Positions 1 through 8,533 of a stretch of DNA of 24,854 nt are shown one piece after another. The notes under the pieces were generated by a model that was not told the origin of the DNA, ran no database searches, and saw only the letters and a list, made by a program, of their open reading frames with translations. A program made the position numbers and the translations under genes. Within the stretch, counting starts at the first letter, position 1. The number at the start of each line of letters is the position of its first letter. Origin of the DNA: JAZNSB01 sp045590955 (GTDB lineage Bacteria > Pseudomonadota > Alphaproteobacteria > RF32 > CAG-239). The stretch spans positions 1 to 24,854 of the forward strand of contig JAZNSB010000047.1 in assembly GCA_045590955.1 (NCBI GenBank), given 5' to 3'.

Positions 1-73
1 CCCCATTTTTTTAGTGTATGTCAGATATAATAATGTATGTTTATTGAAAAAAACTTAATTATAAGAGAGATAA

Positions 74-99
74 TTGACATCTGTATATATTTGTATAAT
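74..99 (+). promoter_or_regulatory. Probable promoter of the Y-family polymerase gene
   Basis: A perfect TTGACA lies at 74-79 and a perfect TATAAT at 94-99. The spacing is only 14 bases, shorter than the usual 16-18, so the exact -10 may be the overlapping TAATAT at 96-101 (spacing 16). The SOS box follows immediately, where a repressor would block RNA polymerase. Confidence 0.55.
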
Positions 100-102
100 A
101 TA

Positions 103-117
103 GAACAAATAACGAAC
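103..117 (+). promoter_or_regulatory. LexA (SOS) box, alphaproteobacterial type
   Basis: GAAC (103-106), seven bases, GAAC (114-117): an exact direct repeat GAAC-N7-GAAC. In Alphaproteobacteria LexA binds this direct repeat (GTTC-N7-GTTC on the other strand). It sits between the -10 region and the start codon at 131 of an error-prone polymerase, a classic SOS target. The match, the position and the downstream gene agree; LexA itself is not in the window. Confidence 0.85.
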
Positions 118-130
118 ATTTTGCATAAGA

Positions 131-1291
131 ATGAAAGAAAAAATTATAGCTTTAATAGATTGTGACTCATTTTTTGTATCTTGCGAAAGGGTTGATAACC
201 CGTCTTTGCAAGGACAGGCTGTTTGTGTTATGAGCGGTTGCGGTAACAAAGGCGTTGTCATATCTCGTTCATCAGAGGCAAAATCTTTGGGCATAAAGAT
301 GGGCGAGCCATATTTTCAATTACACAGAAAATTTCCGCAAGTAATTTGCATTGGGGCAAGACACGGCAGATATTGTCAAATTTCTGCTTGTGTAATGGAT
401 GTCATTAAAAGATATAGTCCGCAGGTTGAGGTTGTTTCCATAGACGAAGCATATATAGATATTACCGGCATGCATAAAATTTATAAAACAACATATACGG
501 ACATTGCCGGTAAAATAAGACAATCCGTATATCAAGAAACAAAAATTCCCGTTTCCATCGGATTAAGCACCTCAAAAACATTGGCAAAGTTAGCCAGTGA
601 CAAAGCAAAAAATTGCGGAGGCATATATGTAATTAAGCCCACAGATATAGAGCAAAGTATCTATCAAACCAATATAGAAGAAGTTTGCGGCATTGGCAAA
701 CAAAGCGCCAAGTTGTTAAATTTTCATGGTATTTTTTCCATAAAAGATTTTATCAATAAAGAAAACAGCATCATTCAAAAATTGCTTGGCAGTCATGGAA
801 TGGAGTTAAAATTTGAATTATCGGGCAAAAGTATAAACACTGTAGATTTTGAAGCAAAAATTCCACAGTCTATTCAAGACACACAATCTTTTGAAGACTT
901 CAGCAACAATAAAGAATTTTTGCAAAGTCACATCAGAATGCACATTCATAATTCTTCACAAAAGCTCCGACGATTAAATGGCTTTTGTTCGCAAATAGGG
1001 GTTATCTTAAGAAGCAAAGATTTCAGCACTTTTTGCCTTTATGACAAATTTGATAATCCTACAAATTCTGAATTTAGCATGCGTGACAAAGCATTAGCTT
1101 TGTTAGACAAGCTTTATAATTCCAAAATTGTTTACAGAAGCATTGGCATAGAATTAAAAAAACTTACATATAACAAGCAAGTCCAACAAAATTTATTTGA
1201 GGCATTTAATCCTGAAGACGATAAAATTTCCAGAGTTTTAGATGAATTAGAACAAAAATTTGGCAAAGATGTTGTAAAGCTTGGTTTATGA
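131..1291 (+). CDS. umuC: UmuC-type Y-family translesion DNA polymerase
   Basis: This is an error-prone polymerase that copies past damaged template bases during the SOS response. The 386-residue protein opens with the palm motif IDCDSFF (catalytic D10, backbone D12) and carries SIDEAYID at 103-110 with the paired acids D105 and E106. The segment ISRSSEAKSLGIKMGEPYF (44-62) is the UmuC rather than DinB version of this region. A helix-hairpin-helix-like stretch, VCGIGKQSAKLLNFHGI, and a little-finger region follow. It lacks the roughly 40-residue tail of some longer UmuC proteins. No umuD lies beside it on the right, and the left side is outside the window. It is monocistronic and preceded by an SOS box at 103-117, so DNA damage should induce it. 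Family confidence is high; equivalence to E. coli UmuC is not proven. Confidence 0.9.
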   Translation: MKEKIIALIDCDSFFVSCERVDNPSLQGQAVCVMSGCGNKGVVISRSSEAKSLGIKMGEPYFQLHRKFPQVICIGARHGRYCQISACVMDVIKRYSPQVEVVSIDEAYIDITGMHKIYKTTYTDIAGKIRQSVYQETKIPVSIGLSTSKTLAKLASDKAKNCGGIYVIKPTDIEQSIYQTNIEEVCGIGKQSAKLLNFHGIFSIKDFINKENSIIQKLLGSHGMELKFELSGKSINTVDFEAKIPQSIQDTQSFEDFSNNKEFLQSHIRMHIHNSSQKLRRLNGFCSQIGVILRSKDFSTFCLYDKFDNPTNSEFSMRDKALALLDKLYNSKIVYRSIGIELKKLTYNKQVQQNLFEAFNPEDDKISRVLDELEQKFGKDVVKLGL

Positions 1292-1294
1292 AAC

Positions 1295-1329
1295 AACAAA
1301 AAAGAGCCTGTTAAAGGCTCTTTTTTGTT
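1295..1329. terminator. Bidirectional intrinsic terminator between umuC and adhE
   Basis: A perfect 14-bp stem (1295-1308 with 1316-1329) has a GC core, GAGCC/GGCTC, and flanking A and T runs that provide a U-tract on both strands. It lies between convergent stop codons at 1291 and 1339 and can serve both the polymerase gene and the long minus-strand operon. Confidence 0.9.
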
Positions 1330-1338
1330 AGAAACGAT

Positions 1339-3939
1339 TTAGTATTTTCCTTCAAAAGCATCAAGATAAATTTGCTTAATGTCTTCCATCAGCGGATATA
1401 CAGGATTTGCACCGGTGCACTGATCGTCAAAAGCCAGTTCCACTAACTCATCCAAATTATCTTTAAATGTTTTTTCATCTATACCATAATCACGAATAGA
1501 CTTTGCAATACCAATTTCTTCTTTTAGTTTTGCAATTGCATTTATCAAAAGATCAACTTTTTTGTCATCGTTTACACTTTCATCTGCCAAATATAACACA
1601 TGGGCAATTTGACCATATCTTTTCTTGGCTTCAGGTGCTTTATATTGAGAAAATGTTGCCTGTTTTTTCGGGCAGTCATCAGCATTAAATCTAATAACCT
1701 GACAAATAAGCAATGCGTTTGCAATTCCATGAGGAATGTTATACATTGCCCCCAGTTTATGAGCCATGGAGTGGCATATTCCCAAAAACGCATTAGCAAA
1801 AGACATTCCTGCAATAGTTGCCGCATTATGCATTTTTTCTCTGGCTTTAGGGTTGTTTGCACCTTCATTATAAGAAGCAGGCAAATAACGAAAGATTTGT
1901 TTAATTGCTTCCAAAGCCAAAGAGTTTGTATAGTTTGTTGCCATCACAGAGACATATGCCTCCAAAGCATGAACCAATGCGTCAATTCCACCGGCAGCGG
2001 TTAAACCTTTTGGCATATTATCAACAAAATTTGCATCAATAATTGCCATTTTAGGGGTAAGCGCATAGTCAGCAATTGCATATTTAACATGAGAATGATC
2101 GTCTGTTATAATTGAAAACGGAGTAACTTCAGAACCGGTTCCCGATGTTGTAGGAATACAAACCAACTCTGCTTTTTTGCCCAAATCGGCAATAGAACAA
2201 ATACGTTTTCTTATATCCATAAATCTCATTGATATATCTTCAAAATTTGTATTAGGTTGTTCATACATCAACCAAATAATTTTTGCCACATCCATTGGAG
2301 AACCACCACCGAAAGCAATAATCAAATCTGGTTTATAAGGTTTAACCATTGCCATGGCTTGTTCAACATTAGAAATTGTCGGATCAGGTTGAACATCAAA
2401 AAATATCTGGTAATCCACATCAATTTCTTCCAATGTGTCGGTAATTGTTCTAACGGCGCCGCTATCAAATAAGAAACGGTCTGTTACAATAAAGGCTCTT
2501 TTTTTGCCTTCAAATTCTTTTAAGGCCAAGTTTGTTGAACCACGTTTAAAATAAATTTTCGGAGGCACTTTAAACCACAACATATTTTCTCTCCTTTCTG
2601 CCACTGTTTTATAGTTTAGCAAATGTTTCACACCCACGTTTTCGCTCACCGAGTTAGAACCCCAAGAGCCGCATCCCAAAGTCAATGACGGCTCAAGTCT
2701 GAAGTTATATAAATCGCCGATTCCGCCATGCGAAGCCGGAGAGTTTATCAAAATTCTTCCTGTAGGCATTTTTGTTGCATACTCGTCAATTTTGTCTTGA
2801 TTTCGTTCATCTGTATAAAGCACAGAGGTGTGTCCCAAGCCGCCCAAAGAAACAAGATCAAAAGCAGTTTTTGTAGCTTCTTGAAAATCTGTTGCTTTAT
2901 ACATTGTCAAAATGGGTGACAATTTTTCATGAGCATAAGGGTTTTTTTCAGAATAATCTGTTTGTTCTGCAAGCAAAATTTTAGTATTTTCAGGCACATC
3001 AAAACCGGCCAATTTTGCAATTGTATGAGCAGGTTGCCCAACAATTTGTGCGTTAACTGTTCCTTTTGGAGTCAGAATGATGTCGGCCAATTTTTTCATT
3101 TCAGACTTATTCAGCAGATAGGCACCACGATAAACAAATTCTTTTTTCACGTCTTCATAAACACTTTTTAACACAATTACAGATTGTTCTGAAGCGCAAA
3201 TCATTCCGTTATCAAAAGTTTTGGACATCAAAATTGAAGAAACGGCTCGCACAATGTCTGCACTTTCATCAATAATTGCAGGAGTGTTTCCGGATCCCAC
3301 ACCCAAAGCCGGTTTTCCTGAAGAATAAGCGGCTTTAACCATTCCCGGACCGCCGGTTGCCAATATGGTGCTTATTTTCGGGTGTGTCATCAAAGCCTGT
3401 GTCATTTCTAAAGAAGGTTCATCAATCCAACCTATAATATCTTTTGGTGCTCCGGCTTTAACTGCGGCCTCCAACACTACTTTTGCGGCCTCAATTGTAG
3501 AATTTTTAGCTCTCGGATGTGGAGAAAAAATTATGGCATTTCTGGTTTTTAGACAAATCAAAGCCTTAAAAATTGCAGTAGATGTCGGATTTGTTGTAGG
3601 AATAATTCCGGCAATTACACCCAATGGGGAAGCCACAATTTTTGTTCCGTTCACCTTGTCGGTACTGATAATTCCGCAGGTTTTTTTGTTTTTGTGTTTA
3701 TTATATATGTATTCAGCAGCAAAATGATTTTTTATAATTTTGTCTTCCAACACACCCATGCCGGTTTCTTCCACTGCCATTTTTGCCAGTTTAATTCTCA
3801 TTTTATCGGCAGCGGTTGCGGCAGCTTTGAAAATAGCATTAATTTTTTCTTCAGTAAAACATGCAAACTGATTTTGAGCAACGGTAACTCTTTCAATAAG
3901 CTGTTCCAAATCTTGTATATTCATAATTTTTTTCATCAT
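1339..3939 (-). CDS. adhE: Bifunctional acetaldehyde-CoA/alcohol dehydrogenase AdhE
   Basis: AdhE reduces acetyl-CoA to acetaldehyde and then ethanol, reoxidising two NADH during fermentation. At 866 residues it is close to E. coli AdhE (891). The N-terminal aldehyde dehydrogenase half (about 1-440) has catalytic Cys248 in NGMICASEQS and a GVGSGNTP nucleotide loop. The C-terminal iron alcohol dehydrogenase half (about 455-866) has FGGGSPMDVAK (NAD binding) and the Fe2+ ligands D653, H657, H723 and H737, the positions I recall for the E. coli enzyme. It is the last gene of the hydrogenase operon: its start shares TAATG with the upstream stop, and GAGG in the end of that gene is the ribosome site. 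The start could be M1, M2 or M6; M2 has better spacing. Its place beside H2-related genes suggests joint control of ethanol and H2 as electron sinks. Confidence 0.97.
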   Translation of the reverse strand: MMKKIMNIQDLEQLIERVTVAQNQFACFTEEKINAIFKAAATAADKMRIKLAKMAVEETGMGVLEDKIIKNHFAAEYIYNKHKNKKTCGIISTDKVNGTKIVASPLGVIAGIIPTTNPTSTAIFKALICLKTRNAIIFSPHPRAKNSTIEAAKVVLEAAVKAGAPKDIIGWIDEPSLEMTQALMTHPKISTILATGGPGMVKAAYSSGKPALGVGSGNTPAIIDESADIVRAVSSILMSKTFDNGMICASEQSVIVLKSVYEDVKKEFVYRGAYLLNKSEMKKLADIILTPKGTVNAQIVGQPAHTIAKLAGFDVPENTKILLAEQTDYSEKNPYAHEKLSPILTMYKATDFQEATKTAFDLVSLGGLGHTSVLYTDERNQDKIDEYATKMPTGRILINSPASHGGIGDLYNFRLEPSLTLGCGSWGSNSVSENVGVKHLLNYKTVAERRENMLWFKVPPKIYFKRGSTNLALKEFEGKKRAFIVTDRFLFDSGAVRTITDTLEEIDVDYQIFFDVQPDPTISNVEQAMAMVKPYKPDLIIAFGGGSPMDVAKIIWLMYEQPNTNFEDISMRFMDIRKRICSIADLGKKAELVCIPTTSGTGSEVTPFSIITDDHSHVKYAIADYALTPKMAIIDANFVDNMPKGLTAAGGIDALVHALEAYVSVMATNYTNSLALEAIKQIFRYLPASYNEGANNPKAREKMHNAATIAGMSFANAFLGICHSMAHKLGAMYNIPHGIANALLICQVIRFNADDCPKKQATFSQYKAPEAKKRYGQIAHVLYLADESVNDDKKVDLLINAIAKLKEEIGIAKSIRDYGIDEKTFKDNLDELVELAFDDQCTGANPVYPLMEDIKQIYLDAFEGKY

Positions 3940-5405
3940 TATTCCTCTTCGTTAGCAATTGAAGGACCTTGTTCTCCATATTCTTTTACTTTTTTAAAAG
4001 CATCTTTAAAAGAGCCCAAACAAGCATTTCCGGCAATACAACCACCGGTGCAGCACATAACTTCAATTAAGTTGCCCAAAGGGCATTTTCCTGTTTTTGC
4101 ATACATTTTAAGGTCACGAATAGATTTTTTATCCAGTCCGTCAATAATAACAGGTTTTACTGCATCAGGCTCACCTTTCCACGCAGCTTGAACAGATTTT
4201 GCAACTCCTCCGGTTAAAGCAAATTCTCTTGCTTCTTTAGAGCTTTTATATTCAAAATCTTGTTCATCTCCGGCATCAATTTGAATTCCCATTGCAATCA
4301 AAGTTGCTCCCAATTCTTCAAAGTTCATTAAATAATTAACATTCGGGTTATCAAGAACTTCTCTTCTTTTTGCAAAACACGGGCTTATAAATACCGTAAT
4401 GGCATCAGGGTGTTTTTCTTTTACCATTTGAGCAGTATAATAAAGAGGGGTTTTTGCATCAGACACAAAAGGCACAATTTCCGGCAAATGTTTTTTAATC
4501 AATTCATTATATCCGGCACAACAAGAAGTTGTCATAAAGCTTTGGCCTTCTTCCAGCCTTTCTTGAAAATCTTTAGCTTCTGTTTTTGCGGTAATGTCTG
4601 CTCCTTGTGCTACCTCATAAACTTCTGCAAAGCCAATTTTTTTGAAAGCATCTTTAATTTGTGAAGGCTTACATGGTAAATGACCTATCAATGCAGGTGC
4701 AATTAACGCTATGACCTGCTTGCCTGCTTTAATGTGTTTTAAAATATCAATTACCTGAGATTTTGCATGCACAGCACCGAACGGGCAGGCTGTAACACAT
4801 TTTCCGCAAGAAATACATTTTTCTTTATCAATTCTTGCAAATCCGAATTCATCTTTTTCAATTGCTCCCACCGGACAAGCATTTTCACAAGGAACCACGG
4901 TTTTAACAATTGAACCATAGGGGCATGCGGCCATACACAATCCACATTTTTTACACTTTGCCGGATCAATTACTGCCTTTCCGTCCACATGGGAAATTGC
5001 TCCGAATTTACAAGCATTCATACATGGTCTTGCCATGCAACCCTGACACAAATCGGTTACATAAATTCTTGATGACGGACAACTGTGACAAGCACTTTCA
5101 ACCACGGTTAAAGGGTTAGCATCAGGTTCTTGTCTTTCCAAAGCTTTTTTTGCATATTCGGACAACAAAGTTTTTTCATCATCATTTTCAATGGAAAAAC
5201 CCAGACCGGCCAAAGTTCTGGCTCTTAAAATGCCACGTTCTTTATAAACGCAACATCTGAACGGAACTTCTGAGCCTTTTGGTCTCATTTCATATGGAAT
5301 TAATCTGGCATTTTCTTCAAAATTATTTGATAAAAAAGCCTTAATCACTCTTACCAAAACTTCTCGTTTCAGTCTTTTTGTTTCTAGTTCTGAAGATATA
5401 TTCAT
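3939..5405 (-). CDS. hydA: [FeFe] hydrogenase, catalytic subunit with 4Fe-4S domains
   Basis: This enzyme reversibly reduces protons to H2, probably with reduced ferredoxin. It has 488 residues: an N-terminal region, a Cys-rich ferredoxin-like block (about 105-210) with several CxxCxxC...CP clusters (for example C151/C154/C157/C161 and C197/C200/C203/C207), then the H-cluster domain. The three H-cluster loops are L1 TSCCAGY (293-299), L2 SPCFAKR (341-347) and L3 EVMCCTGGC (448-456). All four expected cluster ligands are present (C296, C343, C452, C456), as is the proton-path cysteine C295. L1 has AGY where the common group A enzymes have PGW or PAW, which fits the less-studied group B. It overlaps the preceding small [2Fe-2S] gene by four bases (ATGA) and adhE by one. 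The hydEFG maturases are not in the window. Confidence 0.9.
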   Translation of the reverse strand: MNISSELETKRLKREVLVRVIKAFLSNNFEENARLIPYEMRPKGSEVPFRCCVYKERGILRARTLAGLGFSIENDDEKTLLSEYAKKALERQEPDANPLTVVESACHSCPSSRIYVTDLCQGCMARPCMNACKFGAISHVDGKAVIDPAKCKKCGLCMAACPYGSIVKTVVPCENACPVGAIEKDEFGFARIDKEKCISCGKCVTACPFGAVHAKSQVIDILKHIKAGKQVIALIAPALIGHLPCKPSQIKDAFKKIGFAEVYEVAQGADITAKTEAKDFQERLEEGQSFMTTSCCAGYNELIKKHLPEIVPFVSDAKTPLYYTAQMVKEKHPDAITVFISPCFAKRREVLDNPNVNYLMNFEELGATLIAMGIQIDAGDEQDFEYKSSKEAREFALTGGVAKSVQAAWKGEPDAVKPVIIDGLDKKSIRDLKMYAKTGKCPLGNLIEVMCCTGGCIAGNACLGSFKDAFKKVKEYGEQGPSIANEEE

Positions 5406-5659
5406 TTGTTTAATTTACTTTCAATTACTTTCATTACTTTTTCTAAATTTGCAGACGAAATAATTTCGTCATCAACGCATACATACGGAGCTTTTGAAAA
5501 TGCATCAGATTTATCGCACACCCCCAAACATCTTACAGATGTTATTTCCACTTTATCTGCATATTTTTCCGTTAATTTATCCAGCATGGACTTTATCACA
5601 TCACCGCCCATAACAAAGCACGTTGTTCCTTGGCAGATTTTAACCTGTATTTTTTCCAT
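5402..5659 (-). CDS. Small thioredoxin-like [2Fe-2S] protein (NuoE/HydC-like)
   Basis: This 85-residue protein has the thioredoxin-like [2Fe-2S] signature C9-x4-C14 and C44-x3-C48 (VRCLGVCDKSDAF). It corresponds to the stand-alone C-terminal domain of NuoE/HydC proteins, which pass electrons to hydrogenases. Its ribosome site, AGGAG, is built into the stop codon of the upstream phosphatase gene (TAGGAG), nine bases away. Its last four bases overlap the hydrogenase start, so the two should be translationally coupled. It is probably an electron carrier for that hydrogenase. No flavin/NADH subunit is present, so electron bifurcation of the HydABC type cannot be claimed. Confidence 0.85.
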   Translation of the reverse strand: MEKIQVKICQGTTCFVMGGDVIKSMLDKLTEKYADKVEITSVRCLGVCDKSDAFSKAPYVCVDDEIISSANLEKVMKVIESKLNK

Positions 5660-5668
5660 TTTGTTCTC

Positions 5669-6829
5669 CTAGATATAGTGTATGACAACTTGTTTAAAAT
5701 ACTTTTGTTCCAATAATTGCTTTAGTTTTTTTACAATGTTTCTTCTCACTTCAATTTCAATAGGCAGAGCAGGATCATAATGCGCCTGATTAATCATTGC
5801 ACCTACCATAAATTCAATAATGTCAGACTGCAACAAAAAATTTATTAATTTCCCCGCAGCATCTTTATGGTTTATTTCTTCTCTTTCCAAATAATCGGCA
5901 GCTCTTGTAAGTGTTAAAATTCCCTCTGTAAGCAAATCAACACCGTCCATATGTGCCACCGGAGGCAAATCACCGCTTTCTTGATTTGGCAAATTGGTTA
6001 TTTCTTTTTTTAACTCTCTGGCAATTAAATTTGCTGTTGTTCCGCCACAAATTGCTTTTTTTCCGGCAAAGCACGCAAAAGACAAACAAAATTCTCTGTC
6101 TTTTATTTTATTATATGGCGGTCCTGTAAACACCAGAGCCTTTCTGGGATTTCTAAAATACAACACACTACAAGAAATATCGTCACCGGCGTGTTCTTCA
6201 GGTTCAACGGACAACGCTTTTTGAATCACTTGTTTTGAAAGTTCCGTGCTTGAAATTTGAGGATTTGTTTTTAAAGTTGTTTGCAAAAAATTAATCAACC
6301 CTTTTCTTTGCAAACCAAGAGGCAGTTCTCTTGAGCCGATTCCCGCCTGTGTTACTCCGTCCGAACAAAACAATAAACGATCGCCTACATCCACCTTAAA
6401 ATGATACAAATTCAGATGTCTGTTTGCAAATTTCAAAGATGTAAAATCTTTATGTTCCAAAGGAACTTCGCTATTGCCTCTCATCAGCACAAAAGAAGGA
6501 TTTCCTTCTTCTACCACCCAAACATTTCCGTCATTTCTACAATCTACGGCAGAAAACGTTGCATAGCTTATTTTTCTTACTTGGCAAACAGGCAGTGAAT
6601 CCATAATGGTTTGTGCGGCTTTTTCAATTGGAATATCTTCTTCAATAAAACGCAACAACATGGTTGATGTCATACAAGACAAAATGTTGGCTTTAATTCC
6701 ACTGCCCAGACCGTCAGACAACACGGCAATAAGTCTTTCTTGATTTTCTGTTCTTTTAGAAACAAAATAATCACCGTAAGCATTTTGACCGAATTTTTTT
6801 ACCTGAGAGCAATCAATATCAATAAACAT
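5669..6829 (-). CDS. SpoIIE/PP2C-type Ser/Thr phosphatase of the hydrogenase operon
   Basis: This is a 386-residue cytosolic protein. Residues about 10-225 form a PP2C fold of the SpoIIE type: NAYGDYF (D20), VLSDGLGSG (D39), LLFCSDGVTQAG (D157) and GDDISC (D216/D217) give the metal-binding acids. The C-terminal 160 residues contain KKAICGGTTAN and a DGVDLLTEGILTL segment that I cannot assign to a known domain but associate with phosphatases of hydrogenase clusters. Its ATG follows the stop of the sensory hydrogenase gene directly (TAAATG), with GAGGAA in the end of that gene as ribosome site. The natural model is that it dephosphorylates a regulatory protein in response to the PAS hydrogenase. 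The matching kinase and target are not in the window. Confidence 0.87.
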   Translation of the reverse strand: MFIDIDCSQVKKFGQNAYGDYFVSKRTENQERLIAVLSDGLGSGIKANILSCMTSTMLLRFIEEDIPIEKAAQTIMDSLPVCQVRKISYATFSAVDCRNDGNVWVVEEGNPSFVLMRGNSEVPLEHKDFTSLKFANRHLNLYHFKVDVGDRLLFCSDGVTQAGIGSRELPLGLQRKGLINFLQTTLKTNPQISSTELSKQVIQKALSVEPEEHAGDDISCSVLYFRNPRKALVFTGPPYNKIKDREFCLSFACFAGKKAICGGTTANLIARELKKEITNLPNQESGDLPPVAHMDGVDLLTEGILTLTRAADYLEREEINHKDAAGKLINFLLQSDIIEFMVGAMINQAHYDPALPIEIEVRRNIVKKLKQLLEQKYFKQVVIHYI

Positions 6830-8533
6830 TTATTCCTCATCATCATATTGGCTGGCAATAGTATTTAAAATGGTTTCTGTCTGAACCATGTGTTCACCCA
6901 GCAAACAAGCAATTTGTTGCACGGTTGATATATTTTTATCAATCATTTCCTTGGCTTTTTTTGCAACAATTTCTTTAGAACTATTGGCGTTTGTAATGTC
7001 TGTAATAATTGCTCCCACACTTTCGTTTTGTTCAATAGGGAATACATGCAGATCAAAAATTTTGTTTTTATATCTGAAAGTTTCTTTATGCATTTCTTTT
7101 CCGCTGTTTAGCACTGCAGAAAAAATCTTTTGAGCATCAAACAAATCTTCAATTTTTGTTCCTGTCAGTTGAGAGAGATTTTGCGAAGTTTCTTGCATTT
7201 CTGCCGGCACAAACATTTTAACAAAAGCTTCGTTTGTTTCCAAAATCTTAAGATCTTTATCCAACAATACCATGGCAGAAGGGATGGATTTTAGCATTGC
7301 GCTGGCTTTTTTCGTCGCCAATTTTCTCATATAAGACACACACATAGAAGGCTCTGCATATCCGTTTAACAAGGCTTTTGCCATGTCTTTGCAGGTCTGA
7401 TATCCGCATCCCGCACAGTTAAGCTCATCTTCCGGAGTATATTTTCCTATTTTATGCAAGGCCTGCGTAATTTCATCCATTGAAAAAGCTTTTTCATTTG
7501 TAGGATTTGCTGTATATTCTTTCGCAACCACTACATTTGCTGTTGTTGGAATATCTTTTCTGCTTTTAACGTGACGTAAAATTCTTGATACATTATTTGC
7601 ATCAGAGGTTTTTGTTGCAATACACGGACCGTGAACACATCCGCCAACACAAGCCAAAGCCTCAATAAACAATGGGTTCTTTAGCTTATCATTTGCAAAA
7701 GTATTAACCGCCAAATCAAAAGCCTCTAAAGAACAAACCTGTGTTAAATGCACATTATCGGCCACACCGATTTTTCTGATTGTTTCATTCATTCCGCCAT
7801 CCATCGGATACAAATTGCCTTCATGAGCATATTCAGGTTCAAATACCTGCTCCAAACAATCGCCATTTTCAAATTTAATGTCATTTTCTTTGAACCACAC
7901 TTTAACTTCTTCAAAGGTTAAGGCATAATCAATCAAATTTTTATTTTCATCAGATTCTTCTTTTTTTGCAATGCATGGGCCGATAAACACCACAGCAATA
8001 TCTTGACCAAAATGGTTTTTGAGCATTTTGGCATGTGTTAAAGCAGGAGAAGCAAGCGGAACAATGTATTGAGCAAGTTCTGGCTTATACAATTTAACAT
8101 ATTTAACAATTACAGGACAAGCACTTGAAATAAGCAAACCTTTGTCTTTTTGGTTAAGAATTCTTGCTGTTTCAATAGAAACTTCTTGTGCACCCAAAGC
8201 TGTTTCACTCACACCGGTAAATCCGGCCTTTTTAAGAGTGGCAATCAATTGTTTGGAAGTACATGGAAACGAAGCTCTCCAACTTGGAGCCAAAGATACA
8301 TATACTTTTTTACCGCTTGCAAGAAGCTGTTTAACAGCTTCCACATCATTTCTCACTCTTTTTGCTTTGCTGGGGCAAGGGGCAATACACCTTCCGCAAG
8401 AAATACATTTTTCTGCAATTACGCTTGCATGTCCGTTTTGAATGCAAATAGATTTTACCGGACATCTGCGCACACATTTATAGCAATCTTGACATTCATT
8501 ATTCAGTGTATAAACAAGTGCATTTGTTTCCAT
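6830..8533 (-). CDS. hydS: Sensory PAS-containing [FeFe] hydrogenase (group C, HydS-like)
   Basis: This 567-residue protein is a putative H2 or redox sensor. Its order is two 4Fe-4S clusters (C14/C17/C20/C24 and C43/C46/C49/C53), an H-cluster domain (about 75-310), an additional Fe-S motif (C373, C376, C381, C398), a PAS domain (about 408-515) and a short helical tail. The H-cluster loops are L1 SSACP (136-140), L2 GPCIAKK (185-191) and L3 EALACVGGC (291-299), so all four cluster ligands (C139, C187, C295, C299) remain. The neighbouring proton-relay cysteine of L1 is alanine (A138), as in group C sensory enzymes, which predicts low turnover. It lacks a kinase or cyclase output, so the signal probably passes through the PAS domain to the adjacent phosphatase. 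It overlaps its neighbours by TAATG upstream and TAAATG contact downstream. Confidence 0.92.
   Translation of the reverse strand: METNALVYTLNNECQDCYKCVRRCPVKSICIQNGHASVIAEKCISCGRCIAPCPSKAKRVRNDVEAVKQLLASGKKVYVSLAPSWRASFPCTSKQLIATLKKAGFTGVSETALGAQEVSIETARILNQKDKGLLISSACPVIVKYVKLYKPELAQYIVPLASPALTHAKMLKNHFGQDIAVVFIGPCIAKKEESDENKNLIDYALTFEEVKVWFKENDIKFENGDCLEQVFEPEYAHEGNLYPMDGGMNETIRKIGVADNVHLTQVCSLEAFDLAVNTFANDKLKNPLFIEALACVGGCVHGPCIATKTSDANNVSRILRHVKSRKDIPTTANVVVAKEYTANPTNEKAFSMDEITQALHKIGKYTPEDELNCAGCGYQTCKDMAKALLNGYAEPSMCVSYMRKLATKKASAMLKSIPSAMVLLDKDLKILETNEAFVKMFVPAEMQETSQNLSQLTGTKIEDLFDAQKIFSAVLNSGKEMHKETFRYKNKIFDLHVFPIEQNESVGAIITDITNANSSKEIVAKKAKEMIDKNISTVQQIACLLGEHMVQTETILNTIASQYDDEE

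Noticed and set aside
1503..5119. Plus-strand open frames across the adhE and hydrogenase genes
   Set aside because: They lie opposite strongly supported genes, show no motifs and have Phe/Cys/Ile-rich compositions typical of antisense frames in AT-rich DNA.
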